Source of the DNA: Synergistaceae bacterium | Lineage (GTDB): Bacteria > Synergistota > Synergistia > Synergistales > Aminobacteriaceae | Direction: 5' to 3' | Assembly (NCBI GenBank): GCA_018436785.1 | Contig: JAHDKR010000081.1 | Location: 1-37,909, forward strand | Length of the DNA: 37,909 nt | Part shown: piece by piece, positions 31,011 to 37,909 of the stretch | Layout of the letters: each line of letters begins with the position of its first letter | Position numbering within the stretch: position 1 is the first letter of the stretch | Made by a program: the position numbers and the translations under genes | Notes under the pieces: generated by a model | The model's database searches: none | Told to the model about the DNA's origin: nothing | Seen by the model: only the letters and a program-made list of their open reading frames with translations

Positions 31011-33329
31011 TTATCCTCGAATCGCCGCTTTCAGGTGCTCGAACTCCTGTTGTATGCTCTTCAGGAGCGCCTGCGCTTCGGACAGATCGCCCTTCTTGGC
31101 GGCCGACTCCATTTCGAAGGCCGCCGAGCGCAGCCCCTCGCTTCCTACGTTCCCCGCCGCGCCCTTGATGGTGTGAGCAAGCAGCTCCACGGTGGGTGTG
31201 TTGCCCACGGCCACGGCGGCGGCGAGCGAATCTATCTCCCGGGGAATATCCTCAAGAAACGCCTCCAGGATTTCGCGGGTCATCTCCTCGTCTCCCAGAA
31301 GTCTGTTCAGCAGCTCGTCCTTTCTCCAGACGGCGCTTTTCGCGCACGTTTCCGTTTCTTCCCGAGGAGCGGGCGGCTCGGATCGGCGGGGGCTCCCGTC
31401 CGTTCCGCCGGGTCCTTCCCTGTGCGGCAACCAAGACGCAAGGGCGGCCGACAGCGCCTCGATCGAGATCGGCTTTGCGAGATAGTCGTCCATTCCCGCC
31501 TCGATGCAGCGTTCCCGGTCGCCGCTCATCGCGTACGCGGTCATCGCCACAACCGGTATTCGCTTCCCGCCGGGCTTCTCCAGTGCGCGGATGCGACGGG
31601 CTGCCTCGTAGCCGTCCATCACGGGCATCTGACAGTCCATGAGCACAAGATCGTACGTGCGTTCCGAGAGCGCGGAGAGAACCTGTTCTCCGTCCGCGAC
31701 GGAGTCGGCTGAGAACCCGAGCTTTTTCAGCATCCCAAGGGCGACTTTTCTGTTCACGGCGTTGTCCTCCGCGAGCAGGACGCGCACGCCCCTTCTCTCC
31801 ACGCGCGGGGCGGTCGCGGCGGCATGGCGGTGGACCTCGTCGCGGCAGGCGCCTTCCGGCTGCTTCTCCAAACGGACCGTGAACCAGAACTCCGACCCCT
31901 TCCCTTCTTCGCTCGTTACCCCGATGGAGCCGCCCATCAGCTCGGCGAACTGCCTGCTTATCGCAAGGCCGAGTCCCGTGCCGCTGAACTGGCGGGTGGA
32001 GGAGGCGTCCACCTGCGTGAACTTCTCGAAGAGCGTTCCAAGTTTGTCGGCCGGAATCCCGATGCCGGTGTCGCGCACCGTGAAGCGGAGGAGGACGGAG
32101 CGGTCGTCCTGTTCGACTACGGAGGCGTTGGTTCGTACCTCTCCGCGATGCGTGAACTTCACGGCGTTGCCCGTGAGGTTGGTCATTATCTGGCGCAATC
32201 GGCCCGGATCGCCCCTCAGGCAGCGCGGAACGTCGGGGTCGACGCCGCAGAAAAGCGAGAGCCCTTTTTGTTCCGCTATCGCGCGCATGGAGGACCCGAA
32301 TTCTTCCCTGAGCATGTCGAGGTTGAAGTCCAGCGTCTTGAGTTCCAGCTTGCCGGCTTCCACCTTCGAGATGTCGAGGATGTCGTTGAGGATGTCCAGC
32401 AGGGACTCGGCGCTTGCTCTGATCGTCTGGGCGTACTGCCGCTGTTCCTCGCCGAGAGCGCCGGCAAGCAGCAGCTCCGTCATTCCGAGCACGCCGTTCA
32501 TGGGCGTGCGGATTTCATGGCTCATGTTGGCCAAAAACTCGCTCTTGGCGATGCTGGCCGCCTTGGCCTTCCGGGCCATCTCCTCCGCCCGCGTCGTCGC
32601 CGCGCGAAGCTCGTCCTCTATGAGCCTGTGTTCGGTGATGTCGCGCGCAGCGGCGTAGATCAGCCTGCCTTTGGGGTGAGAGCGCCATTCGATGAAGCGG
32701 TACGATCCGTCCTTGCAGCGGTAGCGGTTGACGAAGTTCATCACCTTCGTACCTTCGCCGAGCGCGCTCATGGCGTCCAGCGTCGCCGGGAGGTCGTCCG
32801 GATGGACGAAGTCGAGAAACTTTTTTCCGTCCAGCTCTTCGGATGAGTACCCCAGTATCTCCCCCCACGCGGCGTTGGTCTTCACGAAGTTGCCGTCGAT
32901 ATCGGCGATGCAGAGCAGGTCGAGATTCACTCGAAAGAAGCCCTCCAGCTCCTCCGCCTGTTTCTTGCTCTCGGTGACGTCGAGGAAGAGCGTCGTGAAG
33001 TAGAGCCGCTCGGCGGAGTAGACGTGGACGCGGAACCACTTGCCGAGGGGCTCGGAGAACTGCTCGAACTCGCGTTCTCCGCCGCCGAGGGCGACCTCGC
33101 CGAAAATGCGGATCCAGTCGGACCCGGTTTTCTCGAACCCCGGAACGACCTGACGTATCGTGCGGTGCAGCAGGTCGGCCGCGTCGAGTCCGGTCAGCTT
33201 CTCGAAGGTGGCGTTCACCGCGAGATACTCGTAATCCACCGGCTTCCCGAAGTCGTCGAGCAGGATGCGGTGATGGGCGAAGCCGATCAGGGGGCTCTGC
33301 AGAATATGTTCTTCTATTTTCAACGTCAT
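31011..33329 (-). CDS. Soluble hybrid histidine kinase, PAS-PAS-HisKA-HATPase-REC-Hpt
   Basis: A 772-residue cytoplasmic sensor kinase without membrane segments. The order is PAS (about 10-115), PAS/PAC (128-240, RYRCKDGSYRFIEWRSHPKG), a short coiled coil, HisKA (FLANMSHEIRTPMNGVLGM, His271), HATPase (LTGNAVKFT, DTGIGIP, GTGLGLAIS), receiver (LMDCQMPVMDG, Asp565) and Hpt (AHTIKGAAGN, His719). All phosphorelay residues are intact. The N-box reads TGNAVKFT rather than the usual L-x-N-A-x-K-F-T, a mild variation. I chose ATG 33329, with GGAGG about ten bases upstream, over a 36-codon upstream extension with no domain. A possible promoter is TTGAAA (33463-33468) with TATGAT (33438-33443), spacing 19. 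The final response regulator is not encoded beside it. Confidence 0.92.
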   Translation of the reverse strand: MTLKIEEHILQSPLIGFAHHRILLDDFGKPVDYEYLAVNATFEKLTGLDAADLLHRTIRQVVPGFEKTGSDWIRIFGEVALGGGEREFEQFSEPLGKWFRVHVYSAERLYFTTLFLDVTESKKQAEELEGFFRVNLDLLCIADIDGNFVKTNAAWGEILGYSSEELDGKKFLDFVHPDDLPATLDAMSALGEGTKVMNFVNRYRCKDGSYRFIEWRSHPKGRLIYAAARDITEHRLIEDELRAATTRAEEMARKAKAASIAKSEFLANMSHEIRTPMNGVLGMTELLLAGALGEEQRQYAQTIRASAESLLDILNDILDISKVEAGKLELKTLDFNLDMLREEFGSSMRAIAEQKGLSLFCGVDPDVPRCLRGDPGRLRQIMTNLTGNAVKFTHRGEVRTNASVVEQDDRSVLLRFTVRDTGIGIPADKLGTLFEKFTQVDASSTRQFSGTGLGLAISRQFAELMGGSIGVTSEEGKGSEFWFTVRLEKQPEGACRDEVHRHAAATAPRVERRGVRVLLAEDNAVNRKVALGMLKKLGFSADSVADGEQVLSALSERTYDLVLMDCQMPVMDGYEAARRIRALEKPGGKRIPVVAMTAYAMSGDRERCIEAGMDDYLAKPISIEALSAALASWLPHREGPGGTDGSPRRSEPPAPREETETCAKSAVWRKDELLNRLLGDEEMTREILEAFLEDIPREIDSLAAAVAVGNTPTVELLAHTIKGAAGNVGSEGLRSAAFEMESAAKKGDLSEAQALLKSIQQEFEHLKAAIRG

Positions 33330-33554
33330 GCTGGAAGCGCCTCCGTTGTGTGTGTGAATCAGCAGCACCGGGACTGTCCGGGCGCTGCACCGTTCTTTAT
33401 CATGATTACTTTGTCGATTTATACTCGATACAATCATATCATACCGCTTCTCCGGGCGGGCTTTTCAACGCCAACCAACCCTGCGAAAGACGTACGAGCG
33501 CCGCAGCAAGTTTCTACGAGACATCAGTGAACCTCTTTTCATATTGCCGCAAAA

Positions 33555-33563
33555 TGCTATACT
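33555..33563 (+). promoter_or_regulatory. Extended -10 promoter of the symporter gene
   Basis: TGCTATACT (33555-33563) is an extended -10 identical to the one before proC. The -35 region (CTTTTC at 33535-33540) is weak. Leader about 29 bases. Confidence 0.5.
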
Positions 33564-33598
33564 ACTGGGAAATTTCTTTTACCAAAGGAGGAAGGTCG

Positions 33599-35011
33599 AT
33601 GTCGATGCAGCTTTTCATTCTGGTGGCGTACATTCTGGTTTTGTACGGTATTTCATGGTATGCGACGAAGCTGATCCAGCAGGGGAAGGGGGGCGCCCTT
33701 CAGTATCTTCTCGCCGGGCGGAATCTGCCGATGATCGTTGTGGCGGCGATGCTCGCGGGGCTTGCCATCGGGGGCGCATCGACGGTCGGCGTGGCCGAAC
33801 ATGCGTACAAAGCGGGGCTCTCGGCGGGGTGGTATAACGCGGCGTGGGGAATGGCGGGTATCCTCGCGGGCATCTTCGCGGCGCACTACTTCCGCCGCAT
33901 GGAAGTGAATACGATTCCCGAAATGATGGAGCGGATGTACGGGAAAAGCGCCCGGATGATCAGCGTGGTGGCGCAGCTCCTCATCATGATGGTCATCACC
34001 TCGCTGCAGTATGTGGCGGGCGGCGCGGTGCTCACGGCCCTGATGCCCGACGTCTTCACCTTCCAGACAGGAATGATGGTCACGGCGGTCCTCTTTGTGG
34101 GCATCACCTTCATCGGCGGCTACTGGGGCGCCGGGCTGACCAATGTGGTGAACATCATAGTGATCTACGGCGGTATCCTCGCCGCGCTGTGGAACTCCTC
34201 CGAGGTCTTCGGCGGCTTCGAGTCCATCGTCGCCGCGCTGCCCGAGGGGGGGCCGTGGTTCGACTTCGTCTCCGGCGCTGGGTTCGCGATGGTGATGTCG
34301 TGGATGGTGGTCATGATCACGCAGGGCTTCTCCGTACAGGCCATCTCGCAGATCGCCTTCGCGGCGAAGAACGAGAAGGCGGCGCGGTGGGGGTTCATCC
34401 TGGGCGGCGTCATCATCCTTCCGGCCGGCTTTCTCTGCGCGCTCTTCGGCATCATCGCCGCGGCCAAGTTCCCCGGTCTTGAACGGGCGGCGCTCGCGCT
34501 GCCGACCATCATGACGAACATCTCTCCTATGGTGGGCGGCATTTTCCTCGCCGCGCTGTGGGCCGCGGGAATCTCCACTGCGGTGGGGCTGCTTTTGGGA
34601 AGCTCCACGCTCGTGATGCAGGACGTCTGGAAACGCTTCTTCCCCAGCACGGTCACGGAGAAGAACGAACTGCTGCTCTCCCGCCTGATGGTGCTGCTCT
34701 TCAGCGGCGTCACCTACTTCCTCGCGCTCACGTCGGTGGGCATCCTGCGGACGATCACGACGGCGCTTGCCATCACGGCCTCCTTCACTCTATTGATCCT
34801 GGCGAACATCTTCTTCCCGAAGTACTGCAAGAAGGCCGCCGGATTCTGGACCATCCTCGCCTCGGTGGCGGTCTGGCTGGCGTGGACCCTCTATCCGCAG
34901 GTTCGGGTGGCTCCCCACGTGGTCTATCTTGTCTGGCCCGCGTGCCTGGCGACCTTCGCCCTCGCCTACTTCCTGGGCAAGGAGCCCGCGGAGAGCATCA
35001 TCAAGCGCTGA
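33599..35011 (+). CDS. Sodium:solute symporter (SSS/SLC5 family)
   Basis: A 470-residue inner-membrane transporter with about twelve to thirteen helices that couples solute uptake to the Na+ gradient. The first helix (LFILVAYILVLYGISWYATK), the substrate/sodium-site segment LAGRNLPMIVVAAMLAGLAIGGASTVG, GITFIGGYWGAGLTNVVNIIVIYGG, and the later LAALWAAGISTAVGLLLGSSTLVMQDVW match the family. ATG 33599 (with a second ATG two codons on) follows AAAGGAGGAAGG. The frame is open 250 bases upstream, but that part is not membrane-like and overlaps the divergent promoters. Substrate cannot be assigned; the family includes carriers for amino acids, pantothenate and organic acids. Confidence 0.92.
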   Translation: MSMQLFILVAYILVLYGISWYATKLIQQGKGGALQYLLAGRNLPMIVVAAMLAGLAIGGASTVGVAEHAYKAGLSAGWYNAAWGMAGILAGIFAAHYFRRMEVNTIPEMMERMYGKSARMISVVAQLLIMMVITSLQYVAGGAVLTALMPDVFTFQTGMMVTAVLFVGITFIGGYWGAGLTNVVNIIVIYGGILAALWNSSEVFGGFESIVAALPEGGPWFDFVSGAGFAMVMSWMVVMITQGFSVQAISQIAFAAKNEKAARWGFILGGVIILPAGFLCALFGIIAAAKFPGLERAALALPTIMTNISPMVGGIFLAALWAAGISTAVGLLLGSSTLVMQDVWKRFFPSTVTEKNELLLSRLMVLLFSGVTYFLALTSVGILRTITTALAITASFTLLILANIFFPKYCKKAAGFWTILASVAVWLAWTLYPQVRVAPHVVYLVWPACLATFALAYFLGKEPAESIIKR

Positions 35012-35026
35012 AAACGCGCGTAACGC

Positions 35027-35070
35027 ACACAGCGAGGGGCTGCCTGAGGATTGGCGGCCCCTCGCTGTGT
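35027..35070. terminator. Very strong bidirectional hairpin terminator
   Basis: ACACAGCGAGGGGC (35027-35040) and GCCCCTCGCTGTGT (35057-35070) are perfect 14-bp inverted repeats. Inside them, TGCC and GGCG add a G-C-rich extension (with a G-U pair) around an eight-base loop. The hairpin lies between the convergent symporter and RNA-methyltransferase genes and touches the latter's stop codon. T-runs on both sides are weak. Confidence 0.75.
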
Positions 35071-36248
35071 CATCTCCCCCGAAGCAGCGCGAGCACCTCG
35101 ACGGCGGCGGTGCGCGGAAAGAAGTCGTACGGAAGGAGCCGCTCCACGATGTACGCCTTCTCCAGTATTGCCAGGTCGCGCGCCAGCGTGCCCGGGCTGC
35201 ACGAGAGATAGGCCGCTCCCCGGAGCTTGTGCGAGGCGAGCAGCTCCGTTACCTGAGGTTCCAGTCCGGTGCGGGGCGGGTTGACGTACGCGATGCGCTG
35301 TTCGGGCGGGACGGAGCGCAGAAAGTCCGAGATCATCGGGATGCGGTCGGCGCAGCTTCCCCGGAGCACCGTTGCTCCCGGCGCGTTGTGAAGGGCGCAT
35401 TCCACCGCCTCGCCGCTCCCCTCCACGCCGAGCGCGTCCGCCCCGCATTTCCGCCAGAGGCGCAAACTTGCGCCGATGCCGCAGTAGAGGTCGGCTGCAG
35501 CGTCACCCGCCCCCGGAACGAGGAAGCGGCGCGCTTCGTCGAGCGACGCGTCGTGCAGCTCCGGCAGAAGCTGCGAGAAAGACGCCGGTCCGTAGAGCAG
35601 CCCCCGTGAGTCGGCGGAGCGGGGCGCGCCCCATGCGAGCCGCCACCCCCGCTTGGCGAAGAGGCGTACTCCCGCCGCAGGATTGGCGTGGAACCAGAGC
35701 CCTTCGATTCCGATGTCGCCGAGCACGTCGGCAAGGGAGGGGCTGCCGTCGCGCGGCTCGAAGAGCCAGCCGTCCGAAGGCGGCTCCGTCTTCGCCTTGA
35801 AGACGAACGTCGCCTGCGCCCCGGAGATGCCGAGAAAACGCAGTGGGAAGCTCCCCTCCGGTTCGTCGGGCGGGAGGGCGGACGCCGGCAGGTGCAGCAT
35901 TTTCCGGATTCGTTCGGTATGCACCGGGCAGTCGGTGAGCGGGACGAAGGGGCGGGGACGCGCGAAGCGGAGCGGGCCGCGAACGTCCGTCCGGACGCCC
36001 TCCATGCCGAAACGCCACCTTTCTTCAGGCGTCCAAAGCGCCTTCAGGGCGGTTCGGTCACGGTACCCCAGGCGTCGTTCCTCCGGGGGCGACACGATGT
36101 CCTCGATGCGATCCTCCCAGCGGGAGAGGGCGCGGACGGCGCGGGCCTTCTTCCCGGCGAGCGACTCCTCGACGGAGCGCGGCCGTTCGCACGCGCCGCA
36201 GGCGGGGGCGCACCCGGGAGGAAGTTCGGCAAGAGCGTCATGGAGCAC
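35070..36248 (-). CDS. 23S rRNA uracil-5-methyltransferase-like enzyme (RlmC/RlmD family)
   Basis: A 392-residue SAM-dependent RNA methyltransferase of the TrmA/RlmC/RlmD family. The protein starts almost at the iron-sulfur cysteines (Cys13, Cys17, Cys20 in PPGCAPACGAC; a fourth in DCPVHTERI), so it lacks the N-terminal TRAM domain of RlmD and is shaped like RlmC. The SAM site DLYCGIGAS, the YVNPPRTGLEP motif, the catalytic cysteine in YLSCSPGTLARDL and the terminal PYDFFPRTAAVEVLALL with the base Glu are intact. The usual F-x-Q-x-N motif reads SFSQLLP. The start is GTG 36248, with GAGGTGA seven bases upstream. The exact target uracil is not known. Confidence 0.85.
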   Translation of the reverse strand: MLHDALAELPPGCAPACGACERPRSVEESLAGKKARAVRALSRWEDRIEDIVSPPEERRLGYRDRTALKALWTPEERWRFGMEGVRTDVRGPLRFARPRPFVPLTDCPVHTERIRKMLHLPASALPPDEPEGSFPLRFLGISGAQATFVFKAKTEPPSDGWLFEPRDGSPSLADVLGDIGIEGLWFHANPAAGVRLFAKRGWRLAWGAPRSADSRGLLYGPASFSQLLPELHDASLDEARRFLVPGAGDAAADLYCGIGASLRLWRKCGADALGVEGSGEAVECALHNAPGATVLRGSCADRIPMISDFLRSVPPEQRIAYVNPPRTGLEPQVTELLASHKLRGAAYLSCSPGTLARDLAILEKAYIVERLLPYDFFPRTAAVEVLALLRGR

Positions 36249-36456
36249 GTATGGTCACCTCGTCTTCGTGTGTTCTCGCTCAAGCATACCGCACGCGCTG
36301 CAAGCGCGCCAGACTGCAATCGAACAGCACGGAGAAAGAGAGTGTGCGTACTTTCGTCGCCGCAATCTCTCGGAATTGCCGGACCCTCGGCGTCCTCCGT
36401 ATCGAAGCGGCGCTGTCAAATCGATTTTCGGGGGTGCGAATTTCCTTCGAAGAGGC

Positions 36457-36462
36457 TATACT
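36457..36462 (+). promoter_or_regulatory. -10 element of the cheY promoter
   Basis: TATACT preceded by GGC lies 72 bases before the cheY ATG. The -35 (near 36434, GTGCGA) is weak. It sits in a 285-base divergent gap in which I see no other gene. Confidence 0.4.
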
Positions 36463-36533
36463 ATGTTAACTGGGTATTGTTTTTTTGCTTCGATGAAAGC
36501 ATGAGAATGACTCGTTCGACGGAGGGTACGGGA

Positions 36534-36911
36534 ATGAAAGTGATGATCGTGGACGACGCCGCATTCATGCGCATGATGATACGAAAACACCTGGAGGGAG
36601 CGGGGCACGAAGTCGTCGCGGAGGCGTTCGAATACCACTCGGCGATGGACGAGTTCAAAAAACTGCTGAAGACCGGTACGCTTCCTGATGCGATCACGAT
36701 GGACATTACGCTTCCCGGCAGACGGTCGGGGATAGATATTACGCGCGAAATTCACAGGTTGGCTCCGGAGGTCAGGATCGTGATGACGTCCGCAATGGGA
36801 ACGCAGCACATGGTGATCGACGCGATGAAGGCGGGAGCGACCGATTTCGTCGTCAAGCCGTTCAAGCCGGAACAGCTCCTCGCCGCGCTGGAAGGGAAAC
36901 CGGCGGAATAA
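36534..36911 (+). CDS. cheY: Stand-alone CheY-like response regulator
   Basis: A 125-residue single receiver domain. The acidic pocket Asp8-Asp9 (MIVDDAAF), phospho-acceptor Asp57 (AITMDITLPG), the Ser in MTSAMG and Lys in FVVKPFKP are in place, so it should be phosphorylatable. The loop after Asp57 reads LPGRRSGIDI instead of the usual M-P-x-M-D-G-I, and helix 2 carries a few extra residues (KKLLKTGTLP). ATG 36534 has GGAGGG at good distance; an in-frame ATG at 36501 would add 11 residues without domain support. No kinase is adjacent. It may be the motor CheY acted on by CheC/CheD, or the receiver for the orphan Hpt kinases. Confidence 0.88.
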   Translation: MKVMIVDDAAFMRMMIRKHLEGAGHEVVAEAFEYHSAMDEFKKLLKTGTLPDAITMDITLPGRRSGIDITREIHRLAPEVRIVMTSAMGTQHMVIDAMKAGATDFVVKPFKPEQLLAALEGKPAE

Positions 36912-36927
36912 GTTCCCGCTCCGCTTG

Positions 36928-36968
36928 TTTTTCCTCCGGACTCGGAGCTGTCCTGTCCGGAGGAAAAA
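36928..36968. repeat. 14-bp perfect inverted repeat with T-run before and A-run after
   Basis: TTTTTCCTCCGGAC (36928-36941) and GTCCGGAGGAAAAA (36955-36968) flank a 13-base loop in the gap after cheY. The base composition is the reverse of an intrinsic terminator: the T-run is on the 5' arm and the A-run on the 3' arm, with no T-run following on either strand. It may be an RNA-processing or stability hairpin, or an operator just upstream of the flavodiiron promoter. Confidence 0.5.
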
Positions 36969-36980
36969 GTGCGCGTATTC

Positions 36981-37009
36981 TTGCCCTTAAAAAGTTTTAT
37001 TGATATAAT
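36981..37009 (+). promoter_or_regulatory. Promoter of the flavodiiron protein gene
   Basis: TTGCCC (36981-36986), 17-base spacer and consensus TATAAT (37004-37009) in an AT-rich stretch form one of the best promoters in the window. Transcription would start near 37016 and give a leader of about 77 bases. Confidence 0.75.
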
Positions 37010-37031
37010 TTATACGCTTGAGGAGTATTTC

Positions 37032-37055
37032 ACGACCGGACACGCGATCGGTCGT
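37032..37055. promoter_or_regulatory. Possible operator in the flavodiiron leader
   Basis: ACGACCG (37032-37038) and CGGTCGT (37049-37055) are perfect seven-base half-sites with a ten-base spacer. They lie about 16-40 bases downstream of the predicted transcription start, where a repressor could block RNA polymerase. The regulator is unknown. Confidence 0.4.
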
Positions 37056-37092
37056 AGAGATTTTACAGCGAAGGACGAAAGGAGATACAGCA

Positions 37093-37909
37093 ATGAAAAA
37101 GAGACTCATGCGCGACGGCATCTGGATGATGGGCGCGGTGGACTGGAACCGCCGCCTCTTCGATTCGCTCATTCCGCTTCCCGAGGGAACGAGCTACAAC
37201 GCGTACCTGGTGAAGGGGAGCGAGAAGGTCGCCCTCATCGACACGGCAGACCCGGAACTCGAACATGTCCTGATGGAACAGCTCGAGGACGTGGAGCGGG
37301 TCGACTACATCATCTCGCTGCATACCGAGCAGGACCACTCCGGGGCCATCCCGACGGTGCTCGCCAAGTACCCGGAGGCCCGGGTGGTCTGCTCCACAAA
37401 GGCGAAGGAGCTGCTGATCGACCATATTCACCTGGATGAATCGGTGATCGACGCGATGCCCGACGGCTCCACTCTCTCCCTCGGCGACAGGCACTTCACC
37501 TTCATCCATACGCCGTGGGTCCACTGGCCGGAGACGATGTGCGCCTACCTGCACGAGGAGCGCATCCTCTTCTCGTGCGACTTCTTCGGTTCGCACCTCG
37601 CCACGTCGGACATGTACGCCGGTGAGAGCCCGCTGATCTACGAGGGGGCGAAGCGCTACTTCGCCGAGATCATGATGCCCTTCCGCTCCATCGTGAAGAG
37701 CAACATCAAGAAGGTGGAGGGGTACGCAATCGACATCATCGCCCCCAGCCACGGCCCGGCCTTCGACAAGCCGGAGTTTATCATGAACGCCTACCGCGAC
37801 TGGACCTCCGACAGGGTGTCCAACTTTGTCGCCATCCCCTACATCTCGATGCACGGGAGCACCGAGATCATGGTGAACCGCCTCCTCGACGCTCTTGTGG
37901 AGCGCGGCG
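37093..37909 (+). CDS. fprA: FprA-type flavodiiron protein, N-terminal part
   Basis: The first 272 codons of an A-type flavoprotein; the gene runs off the window. These cytoplasmic enzymes reduce O2 to water or NO to N2O and protect anaerobes. The di-iron ligands of the beta-lactamase-like domain are all visible: His77, Glu79, Asp81 and His82 (HTEQDHSG), His144 (TPWVHWPET), Asp163 (FSCDFFGSH) and His220 (APSHGP). The flavodoxin domain should begin where the sequence stops (VAIPYISMHGSTEIMV, with the FMN-loop S-M-H-G-S-T). AAGGAG lies eight to nine bases before the ATG. O2 versus NO preference cannot be told. Confidence 0.95.
   Translation, partial: MKKRLMRDGIWMMGAVDWNRRLFDSLIPLPEGTSYNAYLVKGSEKVALIDTADPELEHVLMEQLEDVERVDYIISLHTEQDHSGAIPTVLAKYPEARVVCSTKAKELLIDHIHLDESVIDAMPDGSTLSLGDRHFTFIHTPWVHWPETMCAYLHEERILFSCDFFGSHLATSDMYAGESPLIYEGAKRYFAEIMMPFRSIVKSNIKKVEGYAIDIIAPSHGPAFDKPEFIMNAYRDWTSDRVSNFVAIPYISMHGSTEIMVNRLLDALVERG

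Noticed and set aside
35688..36533. A 280-residue N-terminal extension of the CheY protein
   Set aside because: It lies opposite the RNA-methyltransferase gene and the promoter region. The CheY domain starts at 36534 with its own ribosome site.
36928..36968. Intrinsic terminator of cheY
   Set aside because: The stem is strong, but the T-run is on the 5' side and no T-run follows the hairpin on either strand.

Overview
The window comes from a GC-rich, probably anaerobic, motile, amino-acid and peptide-using bacterium. The gene set (peptide ABC importer with an M20 peptidase, PPi-type phosphofructokinase, CheC/CheD chemotaxis proteins, bacteriohemerythrin, flavodiiron protein) fits Synergistota best. 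That assignment is inference from gene content; no rRNA or other phylogenetic marker is present. I found no tRNA, rRNA, CRISPR array or insertion sequence, and no gene-free stretch over 300 bases. The largest gaps, at about 240-285 bases, are divergent promoter regions.

Layout. 1-3381: end of a dipeptide/oligopeptide ABC importer (permease tail, two ATPases) followed by an M20 peptidase. 3570-4385: proC behind a leader with a 12-bp perfect hairpin. 7400 down to 4419 (minus): a tight four-gene operon, hemerythrin - cheC - cheD - MATE exporter. 7545-10644: ddl (plus), PPi-phosphofructokinase (minus), metallophosphoesterase (plus). 10778-19491: three large paralogous membrane sensors sharing one extracytoplasmic architecture, a hybrid histidine kinase and two diguanylate cyclases, then a secreted serine hydrolase of the beta-lactamase/esterase class (19511-21520).

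24268 down to 21595 (minus): PTS Enzyme I followed by a two-gene AbiEii-type nucleotidyltransferase/partner pair. 25371 down to 24400 (minus): an AEC-family carrier preceded by a tiny translationally coupled leader ORF. 25555-27041: class I glutamine amidotransferase-like hydrolase overlapping a ComB-type phosphatase. 29198 down to 27063: penicillin-binding protein 1A. 29437-30894: an AlbA_2/Schlafen-type ATP-binding regulator with signs of foreign origin and a possible decayed gene fragment after it. 33329 down to 31011: a second, soluble hybrid histidine kinase. 33599-35011: sodium:solute symporter. 36248 down to 35070: RlmC-like RNA methyltransferase. 36534-36911: a lone CheY. 37093 to the end: an FprA-type flavodiiron protein.

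Two themes connect the genes. One is signalling: two phosphorelay kinases ending in Hpt domains, two diguanylate cyclases with intact product-inhibition sites, a stand-alone CheY and a CheC/CheD pair, with no methyl-accepting receptor or c-di-GMP phosphodiesterase in view. The other is oxygen: a complete seven-ligand hemerythrin is the first gene of the cheC-cheD operon, and a flavodiiron oxygen/NO reductase follows the lone cheY. The strongest candidates for something undescribed are the hemerythrin-cheC-cheD-MATE operon and the sensor triad with its shared double periplasmic module. Smaller ones are the AbiEii pair riding on the ptsI transcript and the coupled leader peptide before the AEC carrier.
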